Below are positions 31,648 to 42,168 of a DNA stretch of 64,000 nt, piece after piece. The notes beneath the pieces were generated by a model, which ran no database searches, was not told the origin of the DNA, and saw nothing but the letters and a program-made list of their open reading frames with translations. The DNA comes from Aporrectodea caliginosa (taxonomy: Eukaryota > Annelida > Clitellata > Crassiclitellata > Lumbricidae). Location of the stretch: NCBI GenBank assembly GCA_020284085.1, contig JACEVL010000005.1:1719215-1783214 (forward strand), written 5' to 3'. A program made the position numbers and the translations under genes. The stretch's first letter is position 1. The number at the start of each line of letters is the position of its first letter.

Positions 31648-32930
31648 ATTAGCACTTGAAAACTATAGGCCTATAAGATATATTAGCTTATCTAGGATGC
31701 TATGAGGAAAACAAATAAGTAAATTGGCATAACATGGATTTAAACAGTTCAGAAGACTCTTGAAACACTGCATTTTACAAGAGCTAGGCTACCTAGTCGC
31801 CAAATCTTCAAAGTATCATTTTAAAATATTATGTTGATTCCATTGACAAAGCGATATGTAATTCCTAACGGTCCCAAGGATTGCAACTCCTGTACTGAGT
31901 GATTTTTAATCTAAATAATCTATCTGTTTCTTACATAATTTATATCTATTATGGCCTTGTTTTGTGCTAACTGAAGGTTATAAGCTCGCCCATATTCATG
32001 TTCCATCTCAGAGTTAATCTCATCATCTTCAATCAAGTGTATACTCTACTTATTCTTCATGATTCTTCTACGAGACACTAACGTTTTTCTCTGATTATCA
32101 CCTCGACTTATATTAGTATCTCATGCCATCCACAGTCGGCAGTTCTACTGTTACCTGATCATTTTTTAGTGATTCATGCAACCGAAATGCTTCAGGATAT
32201 TGTGCTGAATGTCATGCACTATTGTGCATGTTCACTGATTAAAGGGTAATCTCATCAACATGCGTGTTAAAGTCACACACAGAAAACAAATAAGAAATAT
32301 AGGACGTCAGTCACTCCAAAACTTTGAAATTGTCTGAGATAGAAAGACGGACAAAGATAGATAAACAGAGATTAAGGTGAAGGCATTCCCAGCGTTGCTT
32401 GTTGTTTCAACCAAATTTAGATACCAAGACTTCAAATGACTTCGTTGTAAAGATGTGTGAAAGCCTAAATAAACACATTGACTAACAGAACTTGAAAAGT
32501 AAAGAAGTCCACTGCCTTCAAGATTGCAATTAGAGTGAAAAGCTTGAGGAGGGTAGCTGAGAAATGACGGTGCACGTGTATTTGAAAATCGAGAAAAATA
32601 ACATTTTTTGCCCAGAGTGATGATTATTAATAATTTTGCCTGTAATATATCATTCGAGAGTATAAAATTCCATCATATTCAAGATTTAAAATGGTTGAAG
32701 AGAGTGAGCGGAGTAATGAAGACGTGTAAGTCTTTACGAAAAGCTCACAAGGAAATTCAGTAGAGGAACAGCCTTTACTTGTATAGAACGTAAATTTAGT
32801 TGTGTAAGATTCTGGCTTTGAAGATGCAATGACTAGGCTTCATTAAACAAATCCAGTAATGATGAAAAATGATTAATTAACTGACAATAAATTTGAGATG
32901 AGTATGAATTGATGCGTATACAACGATAAA
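31648..32930. other. Intergenic or intronic AT-rich DNA
   Basis: No gene, RNA or organised repeat visible over about 1.3 kb. Confidence 0.4.
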
Positions 32931-32956
32931 AAATCATAGGAAGGTATACGCAGGGT

Positions 32957-33071
32957 TTGGGGACGTTTCATCAACGGACGATTCGTCAACGGACTGTTCG
33001 TAAAGGACAGTTCGTCAAGTGGACGTTTCGTCAACGGACGATTCGTCAACGGACTGTTCGTCCAAGGGAAA
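32957..33071. repeat. Short-phrase tandem repeat GGACGWTTCGTCAA
   Basis: About eight imperfect copies of a 13-16-bp phrase (GGACGTTTCGTCAAC, GGACGATTCGTCAAC, GGACTGTTCGT). A larger phrase order of three is repeated twice. Confidence 0.7.
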
Positions 33072-33210
33072 TAGTAAACTTTTCCAGTGGAACCAGAAGA
33101 TATTATATAATAATAATTATTATTATTATGTCCTCGCTTGGGGGAGATTAATAATATATGTAAGCCATTTTTCTTGCACATATATCACGCGCTCTCAATT
33201 TAAATTGGAA

Positions 33211-33492
33211 GTTGGATTGATAAAAGAAAGTCTTTGCTTAAATAGGAATTGGATTGATGAGACTAATTCTTTGCTTAACTAGAAGTTGGATTGATGAAAG
33301 AAATTCTTTGCTTAACTAGAAGTTGGATTGATGACAGAAATTATGTGCTTAAATAGAAGTTGTATCGATGAAACCAATTTTTTGCTTAAATAGCAAGAAT
33401 TATATTCATCAATCCGACTTCTAGTTTCGCAATGAAACTATTTTCATCAATCCAACTTTTACTTTAAAAAATTATTTTCATCAATCCAACTT
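33211..33492. repeat. 37-bp direct and inverted repeats at Polinton C end
   Basis: Five direct copies start at 33211, 33248, 33285, 33322 and 33359 (exact 37-bp spacing; core GTTGGATTGATGA). Three inverted copies follow at about 33408, 33445 and 33479 (TCATCAATCCAACTT). The last inverted copies encode the C-terminus of the integrase. Tandem units inside termini are known for Polinton TIRs. Confidence 0.8.
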
Positions 33493-34337
33493 CTATGTGA
33501 TTTCTTTCCGCGTTTCCTGATAACCTTCTCGATTCTAAATAATTCTTGAGTCGTCTTCTGTAGCTCTTGCTCGTAGAATGAGCCCTGAATTTCTTCTCCG
33601 TTATAATCTTTAATCTTATAGGTTGGAGGATCTGTGTATTGAACTCCAGACACGGTAAACACCTCTTCAGACCATCTCGCCGTGTATCCTTTTTCAAATG
33701 TAGTCTTTTTCTTCGTTATTCTAACTTTATCACCTACCGAGAACATAGGCTTAATGGGTTCTGAAATTTCATCACCGTATAAATTCATCCATACAGTCTT
33801 TTCATTAATTTTCAGGCTCGCTTTAGTGGGAGTCATTTTAATAGAAGAATGTCTCGCGTTATTATAATTACTAACCATTTCGTCTAATACATCGATATAT
33901 CTTCGAGTTGAATTAGCTGTAAAATATTTAAACATTTTTTCCCTCATCGTCCTATTCCAACGTTCGACTACACAGGATTTCTCCTCATTTTCAGTAGAAT
34001 ATAACTCAACTAAATTCTTTACATCTTTATTATAAAATTCTTTTCCTTTATCAACCCATACTTTACCCGGTTTTCTTCCGCTCTTTAATATTTTCAAGAA
34101 ACCACTAGCTGTAGATTTTCCGCTCTTATCATTCAGTGGCACGATCCAACCATACTTTGAAAATACATCTATAACCGTTAACAAGATATTTCACACCATC
34201 GTTATCTTTAGCGAATGCCTGCATATCGATCAGATCAGCTGCCCAAATGTCATCTATACCCCCGACGTACACCTTCCTTTTTCTAAAATGCCTTACTACG
34301 GGTTTATGTAATTCATCCGCTAGTTGGTCAGTCCATT
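33459..34337 (-). pseudogene. INT: Polinton retroviral-type integrase, truncated and frameshifted
   Basis: Catalyses insertion of the element (rve/DDE superfamily; F54H12.3-like). The first catalytic Asp is in DDIWAADLIDMQAF (around 34270), followed by a one-base insertion near 34185 and then LTVIDVFSKYGWIVPL. The second Asp is in VWVDKGKEFYN and the Glu in CVVERWNRTMRE. Only 28 residues separate the second Asp from Glu instead of the usual 35, suggesting a 7-residue loss before VELYSTENEEKS. An SH3/chromo-like C-terminus (FSVGDKVRITKKK) follows. The N-terminal zinc-binding region is missing because the frame begins at the end of the PLA2 gene. The last residues SWIDENNFLK are encoded by the terminal repeats. 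Non-functional. Confidence 0.85.
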
Positions 34338-34860
34338 TTAAGCTTTTTTTAAACCTAATCCCAAACTCGATTTAGCTGATAATATAGGTTTAACTAAAGT
34401 CCTCTCTATTCGTTCTCGTAAGCTCGGATTAGGAATATTATTCAAAGCATTAATCATAGCTCTATCAGCTACATTCCTATTAGCCGTATCGGAGTATTGA
34501 TTGTAAGCTAAATCGTGAATATAAGCCGCATTATCGACTCTGTCAACGGGTTTACTCCACTCTTTAGGAGTGCCATCGGGATTCAAGTCTCAAATCTAAT
34601 CTAGTTCCAGGTCCCGTAAACGAGTGACCAGGTAAATGCATCTCACCTGGAAATTTAGCCCAAGGTAACTTGATGTTGCTTGTAATCGAATTTAGAGAAC
34701 TGACTAGATCTCCTCCATTCGAAGCAGTTCCTTTCACGAATTGAGTTTTAGTCGTTCCGCATACAACGCATACGCCTCGAAGCATAGGCCTATTATTTTT
34801 ACTGACGACGTTCTGAATATCTTTCGTTTCGGTTTTTCTCTTACACTTTACGCAATACAT
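34338..34860 (-). pseudogene. PLA2: Zinc-ribbon plus parvovirus-type phospholipase A2 protein, frameshifted
   Basis: A zinc ribbon (CVKCKRK ... CVVCGTTK) at residues 3-38 is followed by a PLA2 domain. The calcium-loop motif is LPGHSFTGPGTRLDL, and the catalytic His-Asp motif AAYIHDLAYNQY follows VDRVDN. This matches the VP1u-type PLA2 of parvoviruses and similar domains in adintovirus-like elements, where it helps breach endosomal membranes. A one-base shift near 34588 separates the calcium loop from the catalytic His. It is divergent from the ATPase with only 35 bp between the two start codons. Domain identification is strong; the role in this element is inferred. Confidence 0.8.
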
Positions 34861-34895
34861 CGTTATTTTAAATACAAAAACATTTATATTTAAAA
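34861..34895. promoter_or_regulatory. Divergent 35-bp promoter region, PLA2 / ATPase
   Basis: Contains TTTATATTTAAA on the plus side touching the ATPase ATG and TATTTAAAATAACG on the minus side touching the PLA2 ATG. Both start codons share one very short AT-rich spacer. The same arrangement is present in the duplicate at 35882-35915. Confidence 0.6.
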
Positions 34896-35718
34896 TGACT
34901 ATGGAAGTTAAGGATTTATCGTGGAACGAAAACGCATCGAAAAGATTCAATAACCGTCTATTACCTAGAAGTATAAGAGGTTTAATCGTAGGAAAATCTG
35001 GTTGTGGTAAAGACGACTTTACTGTTGAATTTACTCTTAAGACCAATGGTTAGACTACGATAACCTACAGGTATTCGGTCTGATCTCTCTTTCAACCAGA
35101 GTATAGAATACTTAAAAAAGCATTCGAAGAAAAGCTACCTAAACAAGCCATAGTCGGGTTATTCGATTGCCAAGACGAGATCATGAGACAAAATATATCA
35201 CCAGCAGTTGTAGTTGAGGAAATGGCTAAACATTTGAATGAGAAATCTGATATATCTGCCAAGTTCTTTGAATCAGCTGAAGACGTGCCAGACCCGAGAG
35301 ATTTGAAGCCGGAGAAGAAGAACCTAATGATCTTTGACGACCTACAGCTAGTCAAGCAGAACAAATGTGAGGCGTACTACATCCGAGGAAGGCATAGCAA
35401 CGTTGACTGCTTCTACCTCGCCCAAAATTATTTCAAACTGCCTCGGCAAACCATTAGAGAGAACGCAAATTTTATCTGTTTATTTCCTCAAGACCAAAAA
35501 ATATTAATCATATCTACAACGATCATGTAGGCGAAGTAGACATGCCTAAGGAAGAATTTAGAAAACTATGTAAAACTGTTTGGGAACGTCCGCATGGATT
35601 CCTAGTAATCGATTCAACTAGTGGCGCTGACAACGGAAAGTATAGATGCGGATTCGATGAATTCTACATACCGACGAATTTATTTAAAAGCTTAATGCCG
35701 CTTGTAAAAAGAATTTAG
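34896..35718 (+). pseudogene. ATP: Packaging ATPase, first copy of tandem duplication, broken
   Basis: Related over its length to the copy at 35916-36707. An extra A directly after the Walker A Lys codon (GKSGCGK, near 35010) destroys the frame. A two-base gain near 35083 and further indels near 35500 follow. The Walker B region LMIFDDLQL is open at 35183-35530. FtsK/HerA-type (A32-like) genome-packaging ATPase family. It was probably released from selection after the segment carrying it was duplicated. Confidence 0.85.
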
Positions 35719-35739
35719 AGCACTCGAAAGATCGACTAT

Positions 35740-35881
35740 CCTTGTGGAACTTTCACGAATTGAGTTTTAGTAGTTCCACATACAGCGCATACGCCTCGAA
35801 GCATAGGCCTATTATTTTTACTGACGACGCGTTCTGAATATCTTTCGTTTCGGTTTTTCTCTTACACTTTACGCAATACAT
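35740..35881 (-). pseudogene. Duplicated N-terminal fragment of the PLA2 gene
   Basis: Repeats 34727-34860 (start codon and zinc-ribbon region) in front of the second ATPase copy. It contains an extra CG in GACGACGCGTTC relative to the first copy. It marks the duplicated unit as PLA2 5' end + divergent promoter + ATPase. Confidence 0.8.
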
Positions 35882-35915
35882 CGTTATTTTAAATACAAAA
35901 ACATTTATATTTAAA

Positions 35916-36707
35916 ATGACTATGGAAGTTAAGGATTTATCGTGGAACGAAAATGCATCGAAAAGATTAAATAACCCGCTATTACCTAGAAGTATACGAG
36001 GTTTAATCGTAGGAAAATCTGGTTGTGGTAAGACGACTTTACTGTTGAATTTACTCTTAAGACCTGAATGGTTAGACTACGATAACCTACAGGTATTCGG
36101 TCTGTCTCTCTTTCAACCAGAGTATAGAATACTTAAAAAAGCATTCGAAGAAAAGCTACCTAAACAAGCCATAATCGGGTTATTCGATTGCCAAGACGAG
36201 ATCATGAGACAAAATATTCCACCAGCAGTTTGTAGTTGAGGAAATGGCTAAACACTTCGAATGAGAAATCTGATATATCTGCCAAGTTCTTTGAATCAGC
36301 CGAAGACGTACCAGACCCGAGAGAATTTGAAGCCGGAGAAGAAGAACCTAATGATCTTTGACGACCTGCAGCTACTCAAGCAGAACAAATGCGAGGCCTA
36401 CTACATCCGAGGAAGGCATAGCAACGTTGACTGCTTCTACCTCGCTCAAAATTATTTCAAACTACCGAGACAGACCATTAGAGAGAATGCAAACTTTATC
36501 TGTTTGTTTCCACAAGACCAGAAAAATATTGATCATATATACAACGATCACGCGAGTACGGACATGCCTAAGGATGAGTTTAAGAAACTATGTAAAACAG
36601 CCTGGAAGCAACGCCACGGCTTTCTAGTAATAGACCAGTCCAGCAATAAAAATAACGGCAAGTATAGATGCGGATTCGATGAATTCTACATACCGACGAC
36701 TATTTAA
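35916..36707 (+). pseudogene. ATP: Packaging ATPase, second copy, three single-base insertions
   Basis: A32/FtsK-HerA-type ATPase that pumps the genome into capsids. Walker A is GLIVGKSGCGKTTLL (residues ~29-43), Walker B LMIFDDLQLL, with a downstream YYIRGRHSNVDCFYLAQNYF arginine-finger/sensor-like region. It has an extra base at about 36230, 36257 and 36325 relative to the first copy, so the middle is out of frame but the C-terminal frame is recovered. It is followed by the minor capsid gene 26 bp downstream. Confidence 0.87.
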
Positions 36708-36733
36708 AATATATAATCTCATTATAAAAAGAA

Positions 36734-37525
36734 TGGAATCTGCTCTCGAAAAGCTGTCGACTATCATGGAAAAAGTGGAACGTAACACGAGTCCAAAATC
36801 GTCGTTTTATATTTTGGTGAGTAAAAAGAACGCGAAGATTAGGACTCAGTTTAATCCGCTAATCGAACTGGACGCGAGTAAAAAGTACGAAATGTCTCTT
36901 CTCAATCTAGAGACTTATTTTAGTTTTCCGAATATTGACGCTACGAACAACCATTTCAGATATTCACCCGATTGATTGGTGTTACGTGGTTCGATGTATT
37001 CATTCCGGAGGGGTGTTATGAAATTACGGATAAACGATTACCTGCAGAGAATCATGAAAGAGAACGGGCATTACGATGTTGGTAAACGCACAACCTAATA
37101 TTTCGATAGAACCGAACAGTAATACGTTAAAGTCCGTGCTAACTATTGCGCCGAATTATAAAGTTGATTTTAGGTCGGACAACTCGATTAGAACGGTTTT
37201 AGGTTTCAATCGCCGGACATATTCGGAGGGGTATAACGAATCCGAACAAATAGTAAACATAATGAACGTAACCAGTTTGAGGGTAACGAGCGATATAATC
37301 GGGGCCTCGTATACCAACGGATCGACGGCGAACGTGTTATATTCGTTTTTCCCTAACGTGGGACCGGGTTATAAGATTATCGAAGTACCCACTAATTTGG
37401 TGTATCTTCCAGTCACGCTGAGCACGATTTCATCGATGGAAACGAAGCTTACCGACCAAAATGGAAAGTTGGTTAACCTTAGAGGAGAGGAATTGTCGAT
37501 TAGATTTCACATAAGAGAAGTGTGA
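36734..37525 (+). pseudogene. mCP: Putative minor capsid protein, internal deletion (copy C)
   Basis: Starts MESALEKLSTIMEKVERN and shares SKKNAKIRTQFNPLIELD onward with copy A. A deletion/frameshift at about 36965-37080 removes the segment that in A reads from ADRRLAETRDHEWFD to QRIMKERGHYND. The second frame ends TDQNGKLVNLRGEELSIRFH. It supplies the native N-terminus that A lacks. Penton/minor-capsid role inferred from position after the ATPase and from size. Confidence 0.6.
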
Positions 37526-37559
37526 GTACTATTAAAAGTTTATCTTAGTTATATATAAA

Positions 37560-38171
37560 ATGAGTCGGTACACGAATATAAAAGTTAATATTTCGGAAGG
37601 ACAAAAAGACAAAATTAAACGCGCGCTCGAAGCGGGGTGTGATGGTGTGAGTATTAAACTATCTCACGATGATCTGTCGGGAGAACACGTATTAGCTCTA
37701 ACTCAAGCGCAAATTAACAAGATGATTAAAGCGTATGAGAATGGGAAGGGTGTGACGATCAAAATGAGTAAAACGCAGTTAGTTCATAACGCCAAAGTCG
37801 AAGGCGGATTCATCGGCGCTATTCTACCGTTTCTAGCAACGGCTGGTAAATTCCTTCTTTCCAAAGTACTACCAGGTCTCGCGACTGGAGCTTTAGCCGG
37901 TGTAGGCTCTGCAGCTGCTTCGAAAGTCATCGATAAAATTAGCGGATCCGGAGGTGTGATATACATCAGAAGAGGAGATAGAAACGCCAAGATAGTTCAA
38001 CAAGGAGAAGGTCTTTACCTAAAACCGTGGAGGGGATCTGGATTAGATGGTCAAGGAGATGGTCTCTATATGAAAACTGGTAAAGGGTTGTTTATGAAAA
38101 CTGGTAAAGGGCTTATACTCGGACCTAATTCTCCATTTTCAAACATTCCGATTCTCGGGTGGTTGCTATAA
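37560..38171 (+). CDS. Glycine-rich protein with membrane-active-like segment (copy C)
   Basis: 203 residues, almost identical to the copy at 17275-17886. It has the same tandem N-terminal units, hydrophobic GGFIGAILPFLATAGKFLL segment and GLYMKTGKGL repeats. LDGQG replaces LDGRG, still fitting the adenain pattern. TATATAAA touches the ATG. Intact. Confidence 0.55.
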   Translation: MSRYTNIKVNISEGQKDKIKRALEAGCDGVSIKLSHDDLSGEHVLALTQAQINKMIKAYENGKGVTIKMSKTQLVHNAKVEGGFIGAILPFLATAGKFLLSKVLPGLATGALAGVGSAAASKVIDKISGSGGVIYIRRGDRNAKIVQQGEGLYLKPWRGSGLDGQGDGLYMKTGKGLFMKTGKGLILGPNSPFSNIPILGWLL

Positions 38172-38199
38172 TTTAAAACTTTTATATCCTATTTATAAA

Positions 38200-38674
38200 A
38201 TGTCTCGAAACTGGATAAGACCGATACACAAGTTTGGTACGAAACCCGTTCGTTCGAAAAACTTTCCAATAAACCCGGTAGAGTGGTTACCTAAGAATGA
38301 AGTGGCTCACAAACCCGTAAAGCACCCAGGCTGCCAAGTATATGAGATTTTTACTCAACGAACGATAACGATTAATCCTAAAGAAACTGAAACGCTTGAG
38401 CTCGGACTCGGCGTTCGAATGAGAAGAGGATGGTGTAAAGTGCAGCTCAAACAGGAAATACAGAAGCGCTTGCGGACTACAAGACGATGTTGTTTCTAAA
38501 AATACCGAAGACATCGTCATTACAATTTTAAACGATTCCGATTCGGAAGTTGTCATAAACGAAGGAGATTCGTTATGCTTAGTCGCTCATACCTCTCGCA
38601 GTAGGAGTGATGATTTTAAAATTATATTGTTGAATAAAAAAAAAAGATGCCACCAGGAAATACAACAATCGTAA
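38200..38674 (+). pseudogene. Beta-rich, possibly dUTPase-like protein, frameshifted (copy C)
   Basis: Counterpart of 16809-17246. Extra bases near 38464-38475 (AAGCGCTTGCGGAC) shift the frame, ending the first part at 38499. The distal part still reads IVITILNDSDSEVVINEGDS in another frame. The original stop is lost in the poly-A before the next ATG, so that frame would overlap the following gene. A few residues are also missing in the N-terminus relative to A. Confidence 0.45.
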
Positions 38675-39243
38675 TGAAAACGGATGCGGTTGAAGGAACA
38701 GCTCACGCTTACCGACTCGCGAAGATCGTTGAAATTCAAAAAGAAATCGAAACAGAACGTGATAAAAGAGCGGTCCTAAACACGAAGTATCGTAAAGGCG
38801 TTAGGATTATTAACGTAGTAGATGGTATATCGGATCTTGTCGCGTTAGGTTCAACTGCTTCAGCAATCGCGGTTCTGTCTACGATAGTCGCGGCACCGGT
38901 AGCTGTAGCTCTACAAGCAGTGGCTGTTGGAGCGGGTGTGTTCAGCGCGGTCGGGCGTGTGGTCAACAGAAAGCTCACGCTAAAGGCGGAGAAGCATGAA
39001 AAGATCAAAACGCTAGCCGAGGTAAAACTTAACACGATAAGCGACTACGTTTCGAAAGCCTTAGAAGACGATTATATTTCAGACGAGGAATATTCGCTTA
39101 TTCTAAACGAACTCGGGAAATTCAATGAAATGAAAGAAGAGATCAGAAGCGAGATAAAAGTTAGTATAGACAAAGAACCTGGAATTCGAGAAACTATGAC
39201 CGAGTCGTTTAAGAACGTGGGTGAGAAATCGGTGAAAACGTAA
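38647..39243 (+). CDS. Conserved Polinton protein with hydrophobic centre (copy C)
   Basis: 198 residues, same length as the copy at 16201-16797, with scattered substitutions (e.g. AVLNTKYRKG). It keeps the Ala/Val-rich central region IAVLSTIVAAPVAVALQAVA. The stop codon lies in the iteron array, as in A. Two intact copies of an otherwise unknown protein support that it is a real gene. Confidence 0.6.
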   Translation: MPPGNTTIVMKTDAVEGTAHAYRLAKIVEIQKEIETERDKRAVLNTKYRKGVRIINVVDGISDLVALGSTASAIAVLSTIVAAPVAVALQAVAVGAGVFSAVGRVVNRKLTLKAEKHEKIKTLAEVKLNTISDYVSKALEDDYISDEEYSLILNELGKFNEMKEEIRSEIKVSIDKEPGIRETMTESFKNVGEKSVKT

Positions 39244-39348
39244 AACGTAAAACGTAAAACGTAAAACGTAAAACGTAAAAACGTAAAACGTAAAAACGTA
39301 AAATCAATTACGTTTTAAAAACATTATACTATTATTTTAAAACGTAAT
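39239..39348. promoter_or_regulatory. ACGTAAA iterons plus perfect palindrome (copy C)
   Basis: Seven to nine ACGTAAA(A) repeats at 39239-39302 are followed by the 14-bp-arm palindrome ATTACGTTTTAAAA / TTTTAAAACGTAAT (39307-39320 and 39335-39348). Same arrangement as at 16092-16206. Confidence 0.75.
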
Positions 39349-40258
39349 GTCATTTCTAAAGATTACCGATCCAGCAAAAAGAGATTTAATCGTCGCAGAT
39401 TTTCTCAAGACGAAGAAGAATATTCAACAGAACTTTCTAAATGAGAAATTAGGTGATATAGGGATGCAGCAAGAATTAGTAAAGTTGTACAAGCCAATCG
39501 TTGACTCGCAATCGACGATATCGAAAGAACAAAACGCTTTGTTATCTACTATTAAGGAAAACTCAGCAGCCACGTCTAACGCTCTACAAGCGCTTCCCGC
39601 GTCGATATCGTCATCGTTAAAAGCTATTCAGTTTCCGCAGTATCCTTCGATAGAGGCTTACGAGGATCCAGTCTGAAGACGTTAGAACTTTAGAATTAGG
39701 AGATATAGCCACAAAGTACTTGCAACAATACGCTTCGAATAAAAAGTTGACGGATACGACGTTCGGTATACATTCTAAAGACGGAGTATTTTATATCGGG
39801 ACACAGCCTATTACCATCCAAGGCGATGATATAACGGTTATGGATAAGACTTACGTCGGAACTCCGGGTCTTTGGGAATTGATGACGATGAAGGAACCGA
39901 ACGAGTCGATATACGACGGATAACGACCTCAACGATTACGCTGAGATTCTACACGCGACGAATGCTATGAGATACAACCGAACAATCCTAATAAACCGAG
40001 ATCGTCTAGAGGTGAAAAGTGGAAAAATTATTAAACCGATATGGGAAGCGAGGCTGAAAGGTAAGCCCTCAACAGGTGAAGGAGTCGTAGTTATTCCGCA
40101 AGATCCGAATGCGTTAGTAGAAATGTTGTCTTTACGAATCGCTAGTTTCCAGGCGGGTAATACGGGGGTTAGAAACGAGATAGTCGGTATATGCGATGAA
40201 CTGTTAAGACAAGGAGTGATAGATAGCGACTCGTATAAAAACTTAATGTTACAATTAT
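39347..40258 (+). pseudogene. Conserved Polinton protein of unknown function, frameshifted (copy C)
   Basis: Starts MSFLKITDPAKRDLIVADFL. Continuous to about 39665, where an extra base in GGATCCAGTCTGAAG breaks it. It then continues TDTTFGIHSKDGVFYIG ... TYVGTPGLWELMTMKEPNES (to ~39923), shifts again, and ends VDIR-free sequence KPSTGEGVVVIPQDPNALVE to 40258. Where A is broken, C is open, so together the two copies define one ~300-residue gene. Function unknown. Confidence 0.6.
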
Positions 40259-40261
40259 AAA

Positions 40262-40783
40262 ATGCTAGTCGTTATTAAAAGAAGATATAAGAAACAACAC
40301 GTTATAGGAGGAGCTGGAATATTCGATACTATTACCGGAGTTTTCAAGAGGCTCTTTACATCAGGCGTTGCTAACCGAGTCGCCTCAACCGCTCTAAGCG
40401 TAGGTAAAGATGCCGCGAAAGAGTTGGGTAAAAAGGCCCTAGAGGTTGGAAAGAATACCGCAGTAGAAGCCGGTAAGCGATTGGTAGATAAAGCCGCCGC
40501 TAAACTTTTAGCATCATCGGTACTGTCACCGCGCGCAGTCGAAAATCAAAAGGTTGAAACGATACCACCACCAGCGCTTACGCGAGAGAATGCGGCTATC
40601 TTAGCGAGGTTAATCGGTAACGACGTGGGGCTTAGTAGTAGCAACGCTGGAACTAATATTAATAATATATTAGCCGGTTACGGACTCGGAAAAAAGTCTT
40701 CTTCGAATGCCGTGTCCATTCAAGATCTCGTGCGTCATCTCAACAACAACAGCAACGGAGCGGGATTGAAACTCGCGCGATAA
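40262..40783 (+). CDS. Basic pX/pVI-like virion protein (copy C)
   Basis: 173 residues. Identical N-terminus to the copy at 14677-15186 (MLVVIKRRYKKQHVIGGAG) including the adenain-like IGGAG site. The C-terminus differs slightly (NNNSNGAGLKLAR), probably the original end since A is shortened there. Intact; ATG preceded by TTATAAA. Confidence 0.55.
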   Translation: MLVVIKRRYKKQHVIGGAGIFDTITGVFKRLFTSGVANRVASTALSVGKDAAKELGKKALEVGKNTAVEAGKRLVDKAAAKLLASSVLSPRAVENQKVETIPPPALTRENAAILARLIGNDVGLSSSNAGTNINNILAGYGLGKKSSSNAVSIQDLVRHLNNNSNGAGLKLAR

Positions 40784-40814
40784 CTATATAAAAAAATCTC
40801 CTCGGTAATTAAAA

Positions 40815-42123
40815 ATGCAATCGGATATTCTAAACTTTACAGAAGCCTCGTCAGTCGACGAAGGAATTGAAAAATATGAATGGCACGAATACGAACCAGT
40901 AGCTAGAACGAATCTTAACTCAGCCGGTGAGATTCGCATAACTATAGAAACCCAAGATCTATTTTGTCATCCCGCCGAGTCTTACTTGCTGATCGAAGGT
41001 AGGTTGATCAAAGCAGATGATGATACCGCGTACGCTAATGCCGACGCGGTAGCCATCACCAACAACGGGCTTATGCATCTTTTCAGTCAAATCGGATATT
41101 CCCTATCGAATCAAGATATGGAAACGGTATATCACCCGGGACAAGCAACGACGATGCTGGGTTTGCTGAAATATCCGGACGACTTCGCCAAAGCGCAAGG
41201 CCTTAACCAATTATGGTGTAAAGACACTGGTGCAACCGCGGTTATAGCGGATAACGCGGGTTTCGCGGCTCGTCAAGCGTATCTTATTCAAAAACCAACT
41301 ACTAAAGGAACGTTCAGTTTTATCGTGCCTCTTAGCCATATTTTCGGATTTTGCGAAGATTACGATAAAATAGTATACGGACTGAAGCACACGCTAACGC
41401 TGGTTCGCAAATCGGACGACGATGCTATTTTTAGACTCCTGGCGCCGACGCTGCGGCTACTGCGGAGATGCTGGAAAAGTCGACGTTGCGAAAATCTCGT
41501 GGTTTATGCCGCACGTTACTCCGTCGGATATGGAAAGGGCGCAGTTATATAAAACTATCGAATCGAAAGCGTCGCTACCAGTTGCTTATCGCGCTCGTCA
41601 ATGCGATACTATAACAGTTCCTCAATCGACTACTTTTAGCTGGCGTCTTAGCGTCAAGACGGCTCCGGAAAAACCTAGGTGGGTAGTCGTCGGATTTCAA
41701 ACCAATCGCAGCGGCGACCAACTACATAACCCATCGATATTCGATCATTGTAACCTCAAAAACATGTACGTGATGTTGAATCAAGAGAGATACCCAGCCG
41801 TCGACTACGACCTATCGTTCCCCAACCAGAAATTTTCGAGAGCTTACAGAGACGCGGCGACGTTTAGCGAAAAATTCTACGGAATGGATCAACTGATTAC
41901 GCAAAGTAACATCACACCAGCCGATTATAAAGATCTATATCCGCTCATGGTATTCGACGTTAGTAAACAGTCGGAAAAACTGAAATCGTCGGTCGTAGAT
42001 ATCCAAATCAAAGCTATTTTTAACGCGGCGGTCGCTGCTGGGACACAAGCTTATGCGGTTATAATTTCGGATAAGTTGTTAAAATTCCAATCCGATGGCC
42101 AGAAAATGAGCGTGGTGTACTAA
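40815..42123 (+). pseudogene. MCP: Putative major capsid protein, frameshifted (copy C)
   Basis: Same protein as 13345-14631. The first 210 residues are open (40815 to ~41440). An insertion of GC-rich sequence around 41440-41475 shifts the frame, and the rest continues from the second frame at about 41475 to 42123 (VGDVAK-region onward, ending QKMSVVY). Substitutions relative to A are mostly conservative, as expected if A and C diverged while functional. Capsid assignment as for copy A. Confidence 0.75.
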
Positions 42124-42168
42124 AAAGTTCTAACTTAAGAAATAATATTATCATTATAAAAATAAAAC

